Below are positions 12,246 through 21,935 of a stretch of DNA of 64,000 nt, one piece after another. The stretch is from Cyanophora paradoxa (lineage: Eukaryota > Glaucocystophyceae > Cyanophorales > Cyanophoraceae): positions 186,001 to 250,000 of the forward strand of contig QPMI01000457.1 of NCBI GenBank assembly GCA_004431415.1, written 5' to 3'. The stretch's first letter is position 1. The number at the start of each line of letters is the position of its first letter. A program made the position numbers and the translations under genes. The notes beneath the pieces were generated by a model. The model made no database searches. It saw only the letters and a list, made by a program, of their open reading frames with translations, and was not told where the DNA came from.

Positions 12246-13147
12246 ACAATCATACATAATCTGTCTCTATCTTTACTACTTCAACCTGCCGCGCGCGCTG
12301 GGCCGGGGTCGATCTACATCTGCCCCGTGCATGTTCGTGCCACTACTACTCTTTCATTAGATCCAGATTCCCCCCTTGCACCCCCGGCGCGCCAGAACGC
12401 GGCCGGGCCCCTAGTATCGCAATTGCGTTATCATAACGGATCCCGGACCAGATGTGCAGCTGGTAGTCCTCGTAGCCGGGCTGCACGTTGAGCGTCGTGT
12501 TTACACCAGCAGAAACGAAGACCTCCGAGGAGATGAACCTTGCGGGGACACTTATCCAGTTTGTAGAGTCAGTCTTAATGGACGACAAGTCCGCGGCTCC
12601 GCTGGCCGTTTCTGCCGTACACGTAATCGCAAACGTTAACCTAAATTCCATATATATATCTGCGTATGCGGATTATATAATAATTACCACTAGATGCGAC
12701 GCTCTTGTATGTTGCGTTGAACTTGATTGGGACGCCAAAATCGCCCGGTAGCGATCCAAGTACGAGTAGGGTGTCGGACGAGCTCGTGAACCTCACCGGG
12801 AGTGGGGAGCTGGCGTTACGATTAGAGGCCAAGAGCACAGGGGGCGAAGCCCCCAGGTCGATGACCTGTACATGTGGCACGCGCAATGACAAGTTATATA
12901 TATTGATACTGAGCGCCAGCAAGTTGTATATGATGTTAAATCTTGTTTACCCGGATCAGGTCTCCTGAATAATAATCAAGCGAAGTATATCCATAGTTGA
13001 AAAACCAGGAGAACTCTAGCTGGACGCGATTCCCCGCGGTCGCCGATGTGATCGTCCTGCAAGCAACGTCGAAGTCATGCTCCATTCAACCTGAACTTAT
13101 AATTATATATGTACGCACCAAACGGCCAAGTCGCTCATCGCGCCCAT

Positions 13148-13377
13148 TAGTTGTTATACGAGGAACGTAGTATAACGTACTTCGGACAGCGTGAATAATG
13201 TATATTGTTACATAAATTTCGCACTCTTTGTTGCTTCGCAACAAGTACTTCTTGGGTACTTGTTGCACCTGCAACAAGTCCTACGAGCTTCCTAAGAGCT
13301 GCAGCAGTGAGCTATCGCTGCAGCTGCTGCAGCTTCTCTTCAGAGTTGCTTGATAGCAGCTTCGCTTCTTGCTCCCA
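13148..13377 (+). repeat. Split direct repeat A1
   Basis: 230 bp, repeated exactly 2000 bp downstream as A2. It begins with a core containing inverted GTTATAC/GTATAAC and then ttcggacagcg. It ends just where the gag-side ATG (13377) begins. Confidence 0.9.
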
Positions 13378-13671
13378 TGGCAGCCCTAGCGCGCCCCCGC
13401 GGGCGCCTCCAGCTCTCCCGTTTCGTCCTAATTGTGTGTATCCTTGCGCTCCTCGTTTGCCCGGTCGCAAATGGCGCCCGGGGTGCGAAGAGAGCCAAAA
13501 CCGCGACTCCCTCTCCCAATCCGCCCGATCCGACTGTGGCGCCCTCTGCTGGCCCCAGTAGCCCACCCCCTGTTCCTCCAACGCCCACCCTGAGGCGCCG
13601 GCCCGGAGCCCGGCCCGCCAGTTATCACTCCTTCAGGCTCGAATATTTGCATCGGAACGCATGGCCCAACA

Positions 13672-14436
13672 GTGCCAACCCCATCCCAGCAGATTGCAGA
13701 CCAAACCGTAGAGGCGTTCAATCAGCGTTTCGCAGCCATTGAACATTACCTCGGCGAAGTGATTGCAGCTCGTACCATAGGTACTGCCACCGCCAATCCA
13801 GCCCCGATTCCAACTCCGCCCATTTCGTCGGTCCCACTTGTCGATTTGACATCGAACAATGGCGGTGAAGGATCATCTTCGGGCAACACTGCGCGTGAGC
13901 GTGCTGCACGTACACGTGAGCCCCTTACTGAGCGCGAACGCCAACGTCTCCACTATAATATTACCCGTTGGAATAACCCTCTAAACAAAGAATTTGCTTT
14001 GGACACTCTCGATAATATAGCGTTAGCCGAGGCCCGTGATTATTCTGCTCTTTATATCGCACTTAGAGACCAACTCAAAAAGATCCAACGCATCAATCAG
14101 CTAGGCCTTGATCGTGCTCTTAGACTGCAAAATGTAAACCAGGCTACTGATGATTTTCAGGAGCGCCAACTTTTGTTAACTGAACAAATGTATCAGCAGC
14201 AGTTGCAGCAGTTTACGCAGAATACTGTCACAGGCATGCCGTATGGTCGCTCACAGAATTTCGCTGCTCGCCCTCCCGGCCCTCGTCTGGCGGCCTCTGG
14301 CCCTACTCGCCCACGGGCTTGCTATCATTGTCATGATCCATCCCATATGCGTAATGTCTGTCCTGCTTTCCGTGCAGCTTGCCAGAACTGCCCTCCTGGC
14401 ACTCGCCCGACTCCTCTGCCGACTCCAAACTCGTAA
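13672..14436 (+). CDS. Gag-like nucleocapsid protein of the DIRS-type element
   Basis: Helical, Gln-rich protein ending in a zinc knuckle, CYHCHDPSHMRNVC (C-x2-C-x4-H-x4-C), and a further CQNC. Zinc knuckles of this form package retroelement RNA. The frame is open from about 13595. The Pro-rich stretch before it (13377-13660, from MAALARPRG) is in another frame, so either the true N-terminus lies there with a frame break or translation starts at 13672. It lies between A1 and the internal B1-A2 junction, separate from pol, and about 650 bp of non-coding DNA follows. Confidence 0.75.
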   Translation: MPTPSQQIADQTVEAFNQRFAAIEHYLGEVIAARTIGTATANPAPIPTPPISSVPLVDLTSNNGGEGSSSGNTARERAARTREPLTERERQRLHYNITRWNNPLNKEFALDTLDNIALAEARDYSALYIALRDQLKKIQRINQLGLDRALRLQNVNQATDDFQERQLLLTEQMYQQQLQQFTQNTVTGMPYGRSQNFAARPPGPRLAASGPTRPRACYHCHDPSHMRNVCPAFRAACQNCPPGTRPTPLPTPNS

Positions 14437-15086
14437 ATTTATTTCTTTTCACATCGATCCATCAGAATATCGATATTCATGAGTTTTTCGCTACTTATGT
14501 ACGAGCAGTGTTTTGACGCATGAGAGCATATCTTGATAGCAGAACCTGTGAACGTACTTGTGTTTTCTTGTGAGTAATTGATGATGGATTCGAAAATCGC
14601 TGCAATTTCTTGATGCCCCAAAATCGCCACTGGCGTGCATATGCATGGATGCAATTCGCGAAATCGCCTTTTTATGGCGTACATATTCATACATGTCGCA
14701 GCTCTGCCCTTTGTGGCATCTGCATGTCTTGTTTTTTGCTTTGAAAATCGCCTATGGCGTGCACTTACATCGACATTTATTGATTGCAAATTGTCAGGAC
14801 AGCTCTGCCCTCGCGTGGCATCTGTTGCTGTATTTCTTTTCAGTGCACGGCACTAGTGCATACTCCCTCGCCGGAGATGGAGATTCGGTCGCCATTTTTC
14901 TTTCCCTTGCGCAGTTCAAGCATCTGGAGTTCAGGCACGCCTCCCCCCATAAATCGCTCCTTGCACTGACTGGCGACCGAACGCATCGATGGCATTATAC
15001 ATACGCATTTTACATATATGTGTGCTTCTGTGTGCCGTTAGAGGCCTTGCACTCGTCTGCAGGCTCTCGGCCTTCGCTCTTTTGCT

Positions 15087-15147
15087 CTTCATGGCAATTG
15101 TACAAGTAGTACCTCAATTGCAATATACGAAATGAGCGCTGTCCGAA
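15087..15147 (+). repeat. Split direct repeat B1, joined to A2
   Basis: 61 bp ending in cgctgtccgaa, identical to the right end of the element (B2). It abuts A2 directly; the junction regenerates a near-perfect inverted-repeat recombination site. Confidence 0.88.
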
Positions 15148-15377
15148 TAGTTGTTATACGAGGAACGTAGTATAACGTACTTCGGACAGCGTGAATAATG
15201 TATATTGTTACATAAATTTCGCACTCTTTGTTGCTTCGCAACAAGTACTTCTTGGGTACTTGTTGCACCTGCAACAAGTCCTACGAGCTTCCTAAGAGCT
15301 GCAGCAGTGAGCTATCGCTGCAGCTGCTGCAGCTTCTCTTCAGAGTTGCTTGATAGCAGCTTCGCTTCTTGCTCCCA
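15148..15377 (+). repeat. Split direct repeat A2 (internal)
   Basis: Identical copy of A1 located between gag and pol. Its start, together with the end of B1, forms the presumed circle-junction site. Confidence 0.88.
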
Positions 15378-15477
15378 CCCAACCCTCCCTAAATATATGG
15401 ATGCTGTTCTGCTGTCTATATAATTCCCTCCCCTTGCGTGCGGCCTCGAGCCTGCATTCTCGTGCACTATTAATTGA

Positions 15478-17390
15478 GTGCTGTTGTTTTTTCTGTCAGG
15501 TTTTACTGCTCGCTGTCTCGGAAGTGCGGATGCCTTGGCGGCATGGCGTGCAATCGGAACAAGTGATTACATCCTTTCATGGCTTCAGAACGGCTACCCT
15601 CTTGCTGGCGTCGAGCATATGCCTCCTAGTGTACATTACAATGCTGGTCAATCTCAGCGCCCTCGTGAGAGTACTTTCATTCGGGCAGAAATTCAGAAGC
15701 TGCTCGGTACCGGCGCTATTCGGGTGGCCCCCAAGCCCCCGAAAATTGTTTGCTCGCTATTTACGGTTCCAAAGAAGACTGGTGATAAGCTCAGACTGAT
15801 TTGGGATGGCCGCCCAACAAATCGAGGTCTTCCTCCTGTCCCTTTTCGCTATGAAAATATGCGCGAGGTCATCGCCTTGCTGCGACCTGGCTGGTTTATG
15901 TTTACTATCGACCTCGAGTCGGGATATCATCATGTACCGGTAGACCCGCAATATTTCTCGTATCTGGGCTTCCAGTACGATAGTACTTTCTTCGAATACA
16001 CCGTTTTACCCTTCGGGCTCTCACATGCCCCATATGCATTCACCAAGATCATACGTCAGGTCATTAAATTTCTCCGCGCACACGGTATTACCGTGGTATC
16101 GTATGTAGATGATTTCTGGTTTGCGGCTCCCACGTACCAGGCCGCTGTTAATCTTCGCAATTTCATTCTCGATCTTTTTCGCCACCTGCACTTATTCATT
16201 AATGAGAAATCGGCCCTTGAGCCTGCACAGCGTGTCGAATTTTTAGGGTTTATTGTAGATTCCACATCTATGATGTTTGAGGTCCCTCTGCAGAAGCTTA
16301 GTAAGCTTCAGGACCGGCTAAAGGACGCAGCTAAGCGCATCCAGTCGTGCCAGGCTAGAGGCGTGCAATTTCAGATGTCAGCTCGTACACTCGCTTCGAT
16401 TGTCGGTGTGCTTATGTCAATGGCCTTAGCTATTGCACCCGCTCGCATTCATACTCGATCCATTTATCGCAACATTGATATTACCCAGCGACAATTTCGG
16501 TGGAATGCCCCGGCGGTGGTATCGCCGGAGGCCCAGGAGGAGCTTCTGTGGTGGCATGCAAATCTCGCCCGCTATAATGGGCGGTGTGCCATCCGGCCAG
16601 AGCGAATTTTCGTTGTTACGACGGATGCCAGCAAGATCGGTCTTGGTGGTTTTGTCACCACCGAGGTTGGCGATCTCTCATTCCAACAACAGTGGACTCC
16701 TGCAGAGTCGGCCCAGACGCCTGCATGGCGTGAGATGACCGCCATTATTCGTGCTCTGCATCATTTCAGTCCTTACCTGCAGCACGTTAATTTACTAGTT
16801 CGCTCAGATAACACAAATGCAGTGCAGTACATTCTTAATGGTGGCGGTCGTAGCCCGAGCTTACATTAATCGCCAAGGAAATTTGGAATTTCGCCTTGCA
16901 AAATTGTGCCTTCATGGATGCTGAGTGGATACCTGGAGAAACCAATAATTTCGCCGATTATCTTAGTCGCTGGTTTGCCCCTGCTGACTATCAGCTTTCC
17001 GATGCTGTTTTCCGTCGCATTGTTAACAGATATGGCTTGCCTGATGTCGATCGAATGGCATTAGCTTCCTCTGCACGTGTCCCTCGCTATAATAGCATTG
17101 ATCCTTTTGACCGCCTTGCAGAGGCAGTAGACTGCTTCACTGTTGATTGGTCTCGTGATTTTAATTATGTTTTCCCCGACCCTGCAGTCCTACTGCGGGT
17201 GGTTCGTCATGCTCAAGCTTGTCGAGCTCGGATGATTGTTGTAGTACCCGAATGGCCCTCACAGCCATGGTGGCCTATCTTGCAGGCTGCAGCTGTGGAG
17301 CCCCTCTGCATCTTGGTCGGGGTCACACAGTATGCCTTTTCGGTCCAACTCGTGCTGCTCTTCCTGAGTGGCTGCTCCTCGCTTTTCTAG
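15478..17390 (+). CDS. Reverse transcriptase / RNase H / methyltransferase-like polyprotein (DIRS pol), one frame break
   Basis: The first frame (15478-16869) holds the reverse transcriptase: GTGAIRVAPKPPKI, the LRLIWDGRPTN region, FTIDLESGYHHVPVD, LPFGLSHAPYAF and the catalytic YVDD near 16108. RNase H follows (TTDASKIGLGGFV, then LLVRSDNTNAV). The frame stops at 16869 and resumes as IAKEIWNFALQNCAF through NNFADYLSRW, the end of RNase H, and then the DIRS-specific region with VDWSRDFNYVFPDP and VPEWPSQPWWP. The break lies at a CCC run (16854-16856); one extra C would restore the frame, as at other breaks in this window. The start is unclear because no ATG is obvious near 15478. Confidence 0.85.
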
Positions 17391-17482
17391 TTCAGTTTTA
17401 GCTGCACCCAATTGCAAACTAGTGTCAAATAATTATAAATGCAATCGAGCGCACACCCTCATGCTTCTAACCATACCCTGCA

Positions 17483-18469
17483 GTGGATGCAGCTCGTTGG
17501 GCCCACATCTGTGCTCGCATTACGTTCTACGCAAACCAGCATCTTGCCTCATCCACGCGAGATGCATATGCAATGTGGGTTGGCCGTTTTCGGCAGTTCT
17601 GCATTCAGCTGGGTGTTCTACCTTTTCCCGTCGATGCTGAGGTTCTAGCCGGTTTTTTGTGCGATATTGCTGACGATGACTACGTCTTCTCAACTATAAA
17701 TGTAGCTTTTTCTGCAGTTCGTAATGAGTGTGAGACCTTGCGCTTTGATACCTCAGTTTTCAGCTCAGTGCTTATTCAGCACGTCCTCACGGGCTTGCGC
17801 CGAGTCCTAGGCGATGGCCCCACTCGCCCAGCGGCCGTCCTTTCGGTCGAACATATTCGCCGGCTAGCGGTAGCTTCCGATCGTGTTCCATCACAGACCC
17901 ATCGTCGCTCTATTGCTATGATCACCGTCGGTTTCTTTGGCCTCCTCCGTCGCTCTGAGATTGTGCAAATTCGGCGGTCTCATTTATCTTTCCGCCCAGA
18001 TGGCATGGTCCTCCGCGTCCCTCGCTCTAAAACAGATCAGACTCGGATTGGTCACGAGCTTTTTATTTCGGCTCTGCCAGGCAACGTGTTATGTCCTGTT
18101 TTTCGTCTTCGTGTTTATATAGCCACTCTGCCTCCTACTGTGGATGTCGTATTTGGACAGCTTCGCAATCCTAGTGTCGCCCTTTCTCCGGCGTCTGTCG
18201 GCTTCGCACTTCAGCAGCTTCTCAACCTCGCTGGTATTGACAAATCTGGTTTCGCCACGCACAGCCTGCGCCGCGGTGGGGCCTGTGCTCTTGCAGCTGC
18301 TGGTGTTCCCGACGACGTCATTCGCGCCTTCGGACGTTGGCATCCGGATTCTCAGGTCTATCGCCGCTACATTCAGGGTTCGGCGCGGCCCGGTCTCACC
18401 AGCGCCATGGTTCTCGCCGGGAACATCCCGACTCCCTTGCCTTCGCCGTCATCTTCGCCTTCTGCTTGA
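17483..18469 (+). CDS. Tyrosine recombinase (integrase) of the DIRS-type element
   Basis: 328-residue protein with an N-terminal SAM-like core-binding part (STRDAYAMWVGRFRQFC) and a full tyrosine-recombinase catalytic set: Arg157 in FFGLLRRSEIVQI, His260-x-x-Arg263 in HSLRRGG, Trp286/His287 in GRWHPDS and Tyr293 or Tyr296 in VYRRYI. It joins the circular cDNA into the genome by strand exchange instead of using a DDE integrase. It follows pol in the same orientation and precedes B2. All catalytic residues are present, so it could be functional. A Pro-Ser-rich tail follows the last motif. Confidence 0.9.
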   Translation: MDAARWAHICARITFYANQHLASSTRDAYAMWVGRFRQFCIQLGVLPFPVDAEVLAGFLCDIADDDYVFSTINVAFSAVRNECETLRFDTSVFSSVLIQHVLTGLRRVLGDGPTRPAAVLSVEHIRRLAVASDRVPSQTHRRSIAMITVGFFGLLRRSEIVQIRRSHLSFRPDGMVLRVPRSKTDQTRIGHELFISALPGNVLCPVFRLRVYIATLPPTVDVVFGQLRNPSVALSPASVGFALQQLLNLAGIDKSGFATHSLRRGGACALAAAGVPDDVIRAFGRWHPDSQVYRRYIQGSARPGLTSAMVLAGNIPTPLPSPSSSPSA

Positions 18470-18888
18470 TTCCGGCGTTGTCTTTGTCTTTGGGGCGCGG
18501 GCACCCTTGCCGCCACTGCGGACGTGCCGCATGGCGGAGGCTGCCCGCTTACCCTTCTTTTATTATTCATATGCAGATTCATATTCCCATTCATTTGCTT
18601 TACAGCTGCATGAGCATGATTTCTCTTATGTCTGTCATGCATATGATGCATGAGCGCATTCATACTGTAGATTTAGATATAGAGTAGCTGCAGACTTTCT
18701 GCATTCATAGCTAATCATTTGTAGTCTCTAGATCCTTTAGTACTCTTCTTTTCCTCAATATTCTCTTCAACCATTTATACACACAATCATTCGTAACCGA
18801 ATGAATTGTAAACTAGCTGCTAGGAAATCCGAATCTTTGCTGCCATTGTTGTGAGCAAGTGTGTTCGCCTGCTATCAGGAAACCTTCA

Positions 18889-18949
18889 CTTCATGGCAAT
18901 TGTACAAGTAGTACCTCAATTGCAATATACGAAATGAGCGCTGTCCGAA
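18889..18949 (+). repeat. Split direct repeat B2 (right end)
   Basis: 61 bp matching B1, ending in cgctgtccgaa. The next base, 18950, resumes the host coding frame. Confidence 0.88.
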
Positions 18950-19139
18950 GTCGACATCGACATTGAGCGCCGTCGCGGTCGATGAGGCGATGTAACCGCC
19001 GGGCGCGACCCCGTTGTTCGCGATGGCCCCGGCGGCCGCAACGAATGCGAGTGCGGCGCAGAGCGCCCGCAGTAGGAAATGCGCCATGCCGCCGCCGCCG
19101 CCGCCGCTGCTGCTGCCACGTATACGCATATACGTCACA

Positions 19140-20700
19140 GGTGCAATCGCTGAGTGTCACAGTGTGCGCTCGATCGGACCGCGCTTGGAAAGACCCTACC
19201 GCCGGCTACCGGTACCCGTAGGAATATATACTGCAGTCTGCAGCTGGTAGAAGCGAGCGTTAACGGCAATCCCGGGAATATTATATACCCGGGAATCCCG
19301 GCAAGAATGTTAGCGTGTGATCACTGAGCCATCAGTGCCCATCACTCGATGTACAGTCACTGATCATATGCATCGGATCATGAGTCATGATGAGTGTGCG
19401 CTCGACGTCGACCGGACCGCGCTCGGAGGCTACTCGGAGCATGTCCGACGTCGACGTCGACGGTCGCCGAGTCGATGTGCACGTGAGAGCCCACTAGTAC
19501 TGAGAGGTGAGAGAACGACCCTACGTATACCGCCGGGCTACGTATACCGGTCCGGATCCGGTAGAATTCCGTGAGGACCGTGACTCCGTGAGTCCGTGAG
19601 CCCGGCGTGAGGACCGTGCACGTGACCACTGACCACTGAGTATAGCTACGGACTCCGTAGGGTTTTTCCCCACCGCGGTATACGCGTAAAAAAATACCGC
19701 GTATACGCGATATTTCCCACTGCCACGAAACAATAAAGAAAGACCCTTTCCGGTCGATCCCTCGGATCATCATCATTGATCATGACTGAAGCAGTCTGCA
19801 TGCCATGATCTTGATGTCTGCAGCTGAAAGACCCTGCAGAGGATGTTCAACGGTACGTACCGTTTAAAAACAGACTGAAAAAAACGTTAACGTTAACCGG
19901 TACGTACCGTTTAACATCCTCTGCAGGGTCTCAGCTGCAGGCATCATGGCATGCAGAGTCATTGCAGACTGATGATGCAGTGCACAGTTGTATGTGCCAG
20001 TACTGACTCATGATCGAGGATCATGAATCATGATCAAAGGGATCGACCGGTACCGGTGAGGCCCGCGAGGGTCTTTCTTTCTTAGCACATTCTAACATCA
20101 ATGTAAGTTCCAAATACCCGCGCCATTTGTTTTACCGGTACATTGGAGCGAAACGGGTTTTTGTTCTTAGTGAGTCACTGACTACGGGGGCAGCCTGTGT
20201 CCCGAGTCCCGACTCATGGGGGCAGCCTGTGTCATGAGTCATGATTCATGAATCCCGAGTCCCGAGTCCCGACTCATGAGTCATGATCATGATCGATACG
20301 ACGAAACCTGCCAGCCTCTGGCAGCCTGTGCCGGTGCACGTGCTAGGGGCTGGTATCATGGTCATTCGACGTGCGGAATCCGAGCCCCTACGCCGTGACG
20401 TCTCTTCCGAAGGAGATTCCGAGGGTCTTTCTTCCACTTTTCAAGTTTTTCGAATTCCGTCTCTAAAATCTAGCTATATAGCCTACTAGGCCAGTAGATC
20501 TTAAGTACCGGGTACCATACCGGTTACCGGTAGTACAAGCATCATGGCATGGTGCGCCGCGCACGCCGTGAGGCCTGTGACGGGCCGGGGAATATTACCG
20601 TAAAACACTTAAGTAATGCGCCGGTAAGTAATGCGTTTTTGGACTCGGACCCCCAGTACGGTTAATTATGCGCCCCCGAATTAATGCGTTTTTAGGCCTT
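19140..20700. other. Palindrome-rich, gene-free DNA
   Basis: Dense short perfect palindromes (cccggg, gtcgac, tcatga, tgatca, ggtacgtacc, accggt) and repeated 'gaaagaccct' or its complement at about 19188, 19740, 19827, 20070 and 20424. No open frame here is protein-like. It lies between the 5' end of the CUB-like gene and the 3' tail of the LINE. Confidence 0.6.
19735..20080. repeat. Fold-back (inverted-repeat) element, ~350 bp
   Basis: The outer ends are aaagaaagaccc and its complement gggtctttcttt; inside are matching cggtcgatccc/gggatcgaccg blocks. The inner arms, about 19818-19862 and 19895-19940, pair over roughly 45 bp with few mismatches and contain ggtacgtacc. The whole could fold into one long hairpin, like a fold-back or MITE-type element. 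No coding content. Confidence 0.65.
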
Positions 20701-20798
20701 CTGTTTTTTTTTGGTGAATTACCGGCCACTGTGACAGTCTCTAGACACCAGCACTGCGGGGGCTGCCCAGGGGGCACAAAGACAAAAAAGCAAAATAA

Positions 20799-21935
20799 CT
20801 AAGACAAGAGCACGAAGAAAGATAAGACAAAAAGCCAAAATCGACAATAAAAAATAAAAGACACAGAGCTCGAGACAGATCGATAGCGAGAAGAGACGAT
20901 AAATCGAGCAGATCTAGGGACAGAGGAGAACTGACACGAAGAAGAGCCAGAGCTAGAGATACCATCAATATCAGAAGGAATTACATCACTAAGAAGCGGG
21001 GGACAAAATTGAGAAAGATAAATAACAGGAAGAAGACAAGTAAGAGGAACAACAAGACGACATGGAGGCGGAGGCGAAGCAGGACGATGCGAAAGGGCAG
21101 AGCTACGGCACGAGGTCGAGGAGGACACAGGAGGCGGAGCAGGCGGATCAAGAGCAGGCAAAAGGACAGTCAAAGGAATCACTAAAGCCGGCCGGGGTCG
21201 AGGCGGGCAATCGAACTGCAAACGACGGCGAACAACAGGTCGAGCACGAGGACTATAGCTAGTATTGAAACTAACTCTAGCATCAACACTACGATCAGAA
21301 TCCGAACCAGACCGAACTAAACTAGAAGACGAAGAAGTACGCCGGCGCCGGCGGGATACGATCGCGACCAGCGAAGCAGAAGACGAAGGCAAAGGCGGCA
21401 GTCCGGTATCAAGAACAAAGGCCGGAGGGTCCGGCCCGGCAAACCGCCGGAGGGAAGTAGAAGGAGCCGCAGGCTCGGCAAGCCGGCGACGGGTACGTCC
21501 ACGAGTCCGGGAGGAGATCGGGGAAGCCGGTCCCGGAGCTGAGGGCCCAGGAGCAGAGCCAGGAGAAGGTAAGCCCGGCGAGAAATCTGACCCGGAGCCG
21601 GAACCCAGCGAACGACGACGACGAAGAGGCCCCCGAGGAGCCACGACGGGGGAGCTACCGAGCAAAGTACTGACAGCCGGCGCCGAACACGGTGGCGGAG
21701 GAACCCCACAGACAGTGGCAGGCGGAGAGTCCAGGATCGATCGAGAGATCCGCCGACGGGAATGCGGCGGGGGCCGACGAGACGGAAGAGGCGAGGAGGG
21801 AGCCGAGGAAGGGTCGGAGGCAGGGGAAGGGCCGCGAGCAGGTGACGGGGATCGCTGCCGGCGCCGAAGAGACGGCAGCGAAGCAGGAGAAAGGTCGGGT
21901 GGCGCCGGATCAGATGACACGGAGGTCATGGCCAT
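20799..21935 (-). CDS. Ser/Pro/Arg-rich downstream frame of the LINE
   Basis: 378-residue frame overlapping the end of ORF2 by 10 bp. It is a low-complexity Ser-Pro-Arg sequence with no domain I recognise. It may be a C-terminal extension of ORF2 reached by another missing base (a CCC run at 21936-21938), a third ORF, or a chance open frame in GC-rich 3' UTR. The upstream part of ORF2 is also Pro-rich here, which favours a continuous tail. Confidence 0.3.
   Translation of the reverse strand: MAMTSVSSDPAPPDLSPASLPSLRRRQRSPSPARGPSPASDPSSAPSSPLPSRRPPPHSRRRISRSILDSPPATVCGVPPPPCSAPAVSTLLGSSPVVAPRGPLRRRRSLGSGSGSDFSPGLPSPGSAPGPSAPGPASPISSRTRGRTRRRLAEPAAPSTSLRRFAGPDPPAFVLDTGLPPLPSSSASLVAIVSRRRRRTSSSSSLVRSGSDSDRSVDARVSFNTSYSPRARPVVRRRLQFDCPPRPRPALVIPLTVLLPALDPPAPPPVSSSTSCRSSALSHRPASPPPPCRLVVPLTCLLPVIYLSQFCPPLLSDVIPSDIDGISSSGSSSCQFSSVPRSARFIVSSRYRSVSSSVSFIFYCRFWLFVLSFFVLLS

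Larger units (their letters stand above)
13148..18949 (+). mobile_element. Tyrosine-recombinase retrotransposon (DIRS order, PAT/Ngaro-like)
   Basis: A complete-looking 5802-bp element with split direct repeats: A1 (13148-13377), gag, B1 (15087-15147) joined directly to A2 (15148-15377), reverse transcriptase/RNase H, tyrosine recombinase, and B2 (18889-18949). Split repeats of A1-B1A2-B2 type plus a tyrosine recombinase mark PAT/Ngaro-type members of the DIRS order, which insert through a circular intermediate and make no target-site duplication. The host gene reads straight through the two junctions with none. A1/A2 and B1/B2 look identical over 230 and 61 bp, suggesting recent insertion. 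The one frame break in pol looks like a missing base. Confidence 0.88.
12346..19087 (-). pseudogene. Secreted CUB-like protein gene, split by a DIRS-type element
   Basis: The minus-strand start at 19087 encodes a clear signal peptide (MAHFLLRALCAALAF, then VAAAGA). Coding runs exactly 46 codons to 18950, where the 13148-18949 element intervenes, and resumes in frame at 13147 (MGAMSDLAVW). Likely introns are 13118-13057, 12950-12866 and a doubtful 28-nt one at 12687-12660. Exons encode WTITSATAGNRVQLEFSWFF, SLDYYSGDLIR, VIDLGASPPVLLAS and PVRFTSSSDTLLVL, a CUB-like pattern, followed by an extracellular-looking second domain ending at the stop at 12346. Without the element the product would be about 254 residues. 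CUB domains bind protein or glycan ligands outside the cell; the role here is unknown. The disruption may be one allele only. Confidence 0.55.
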
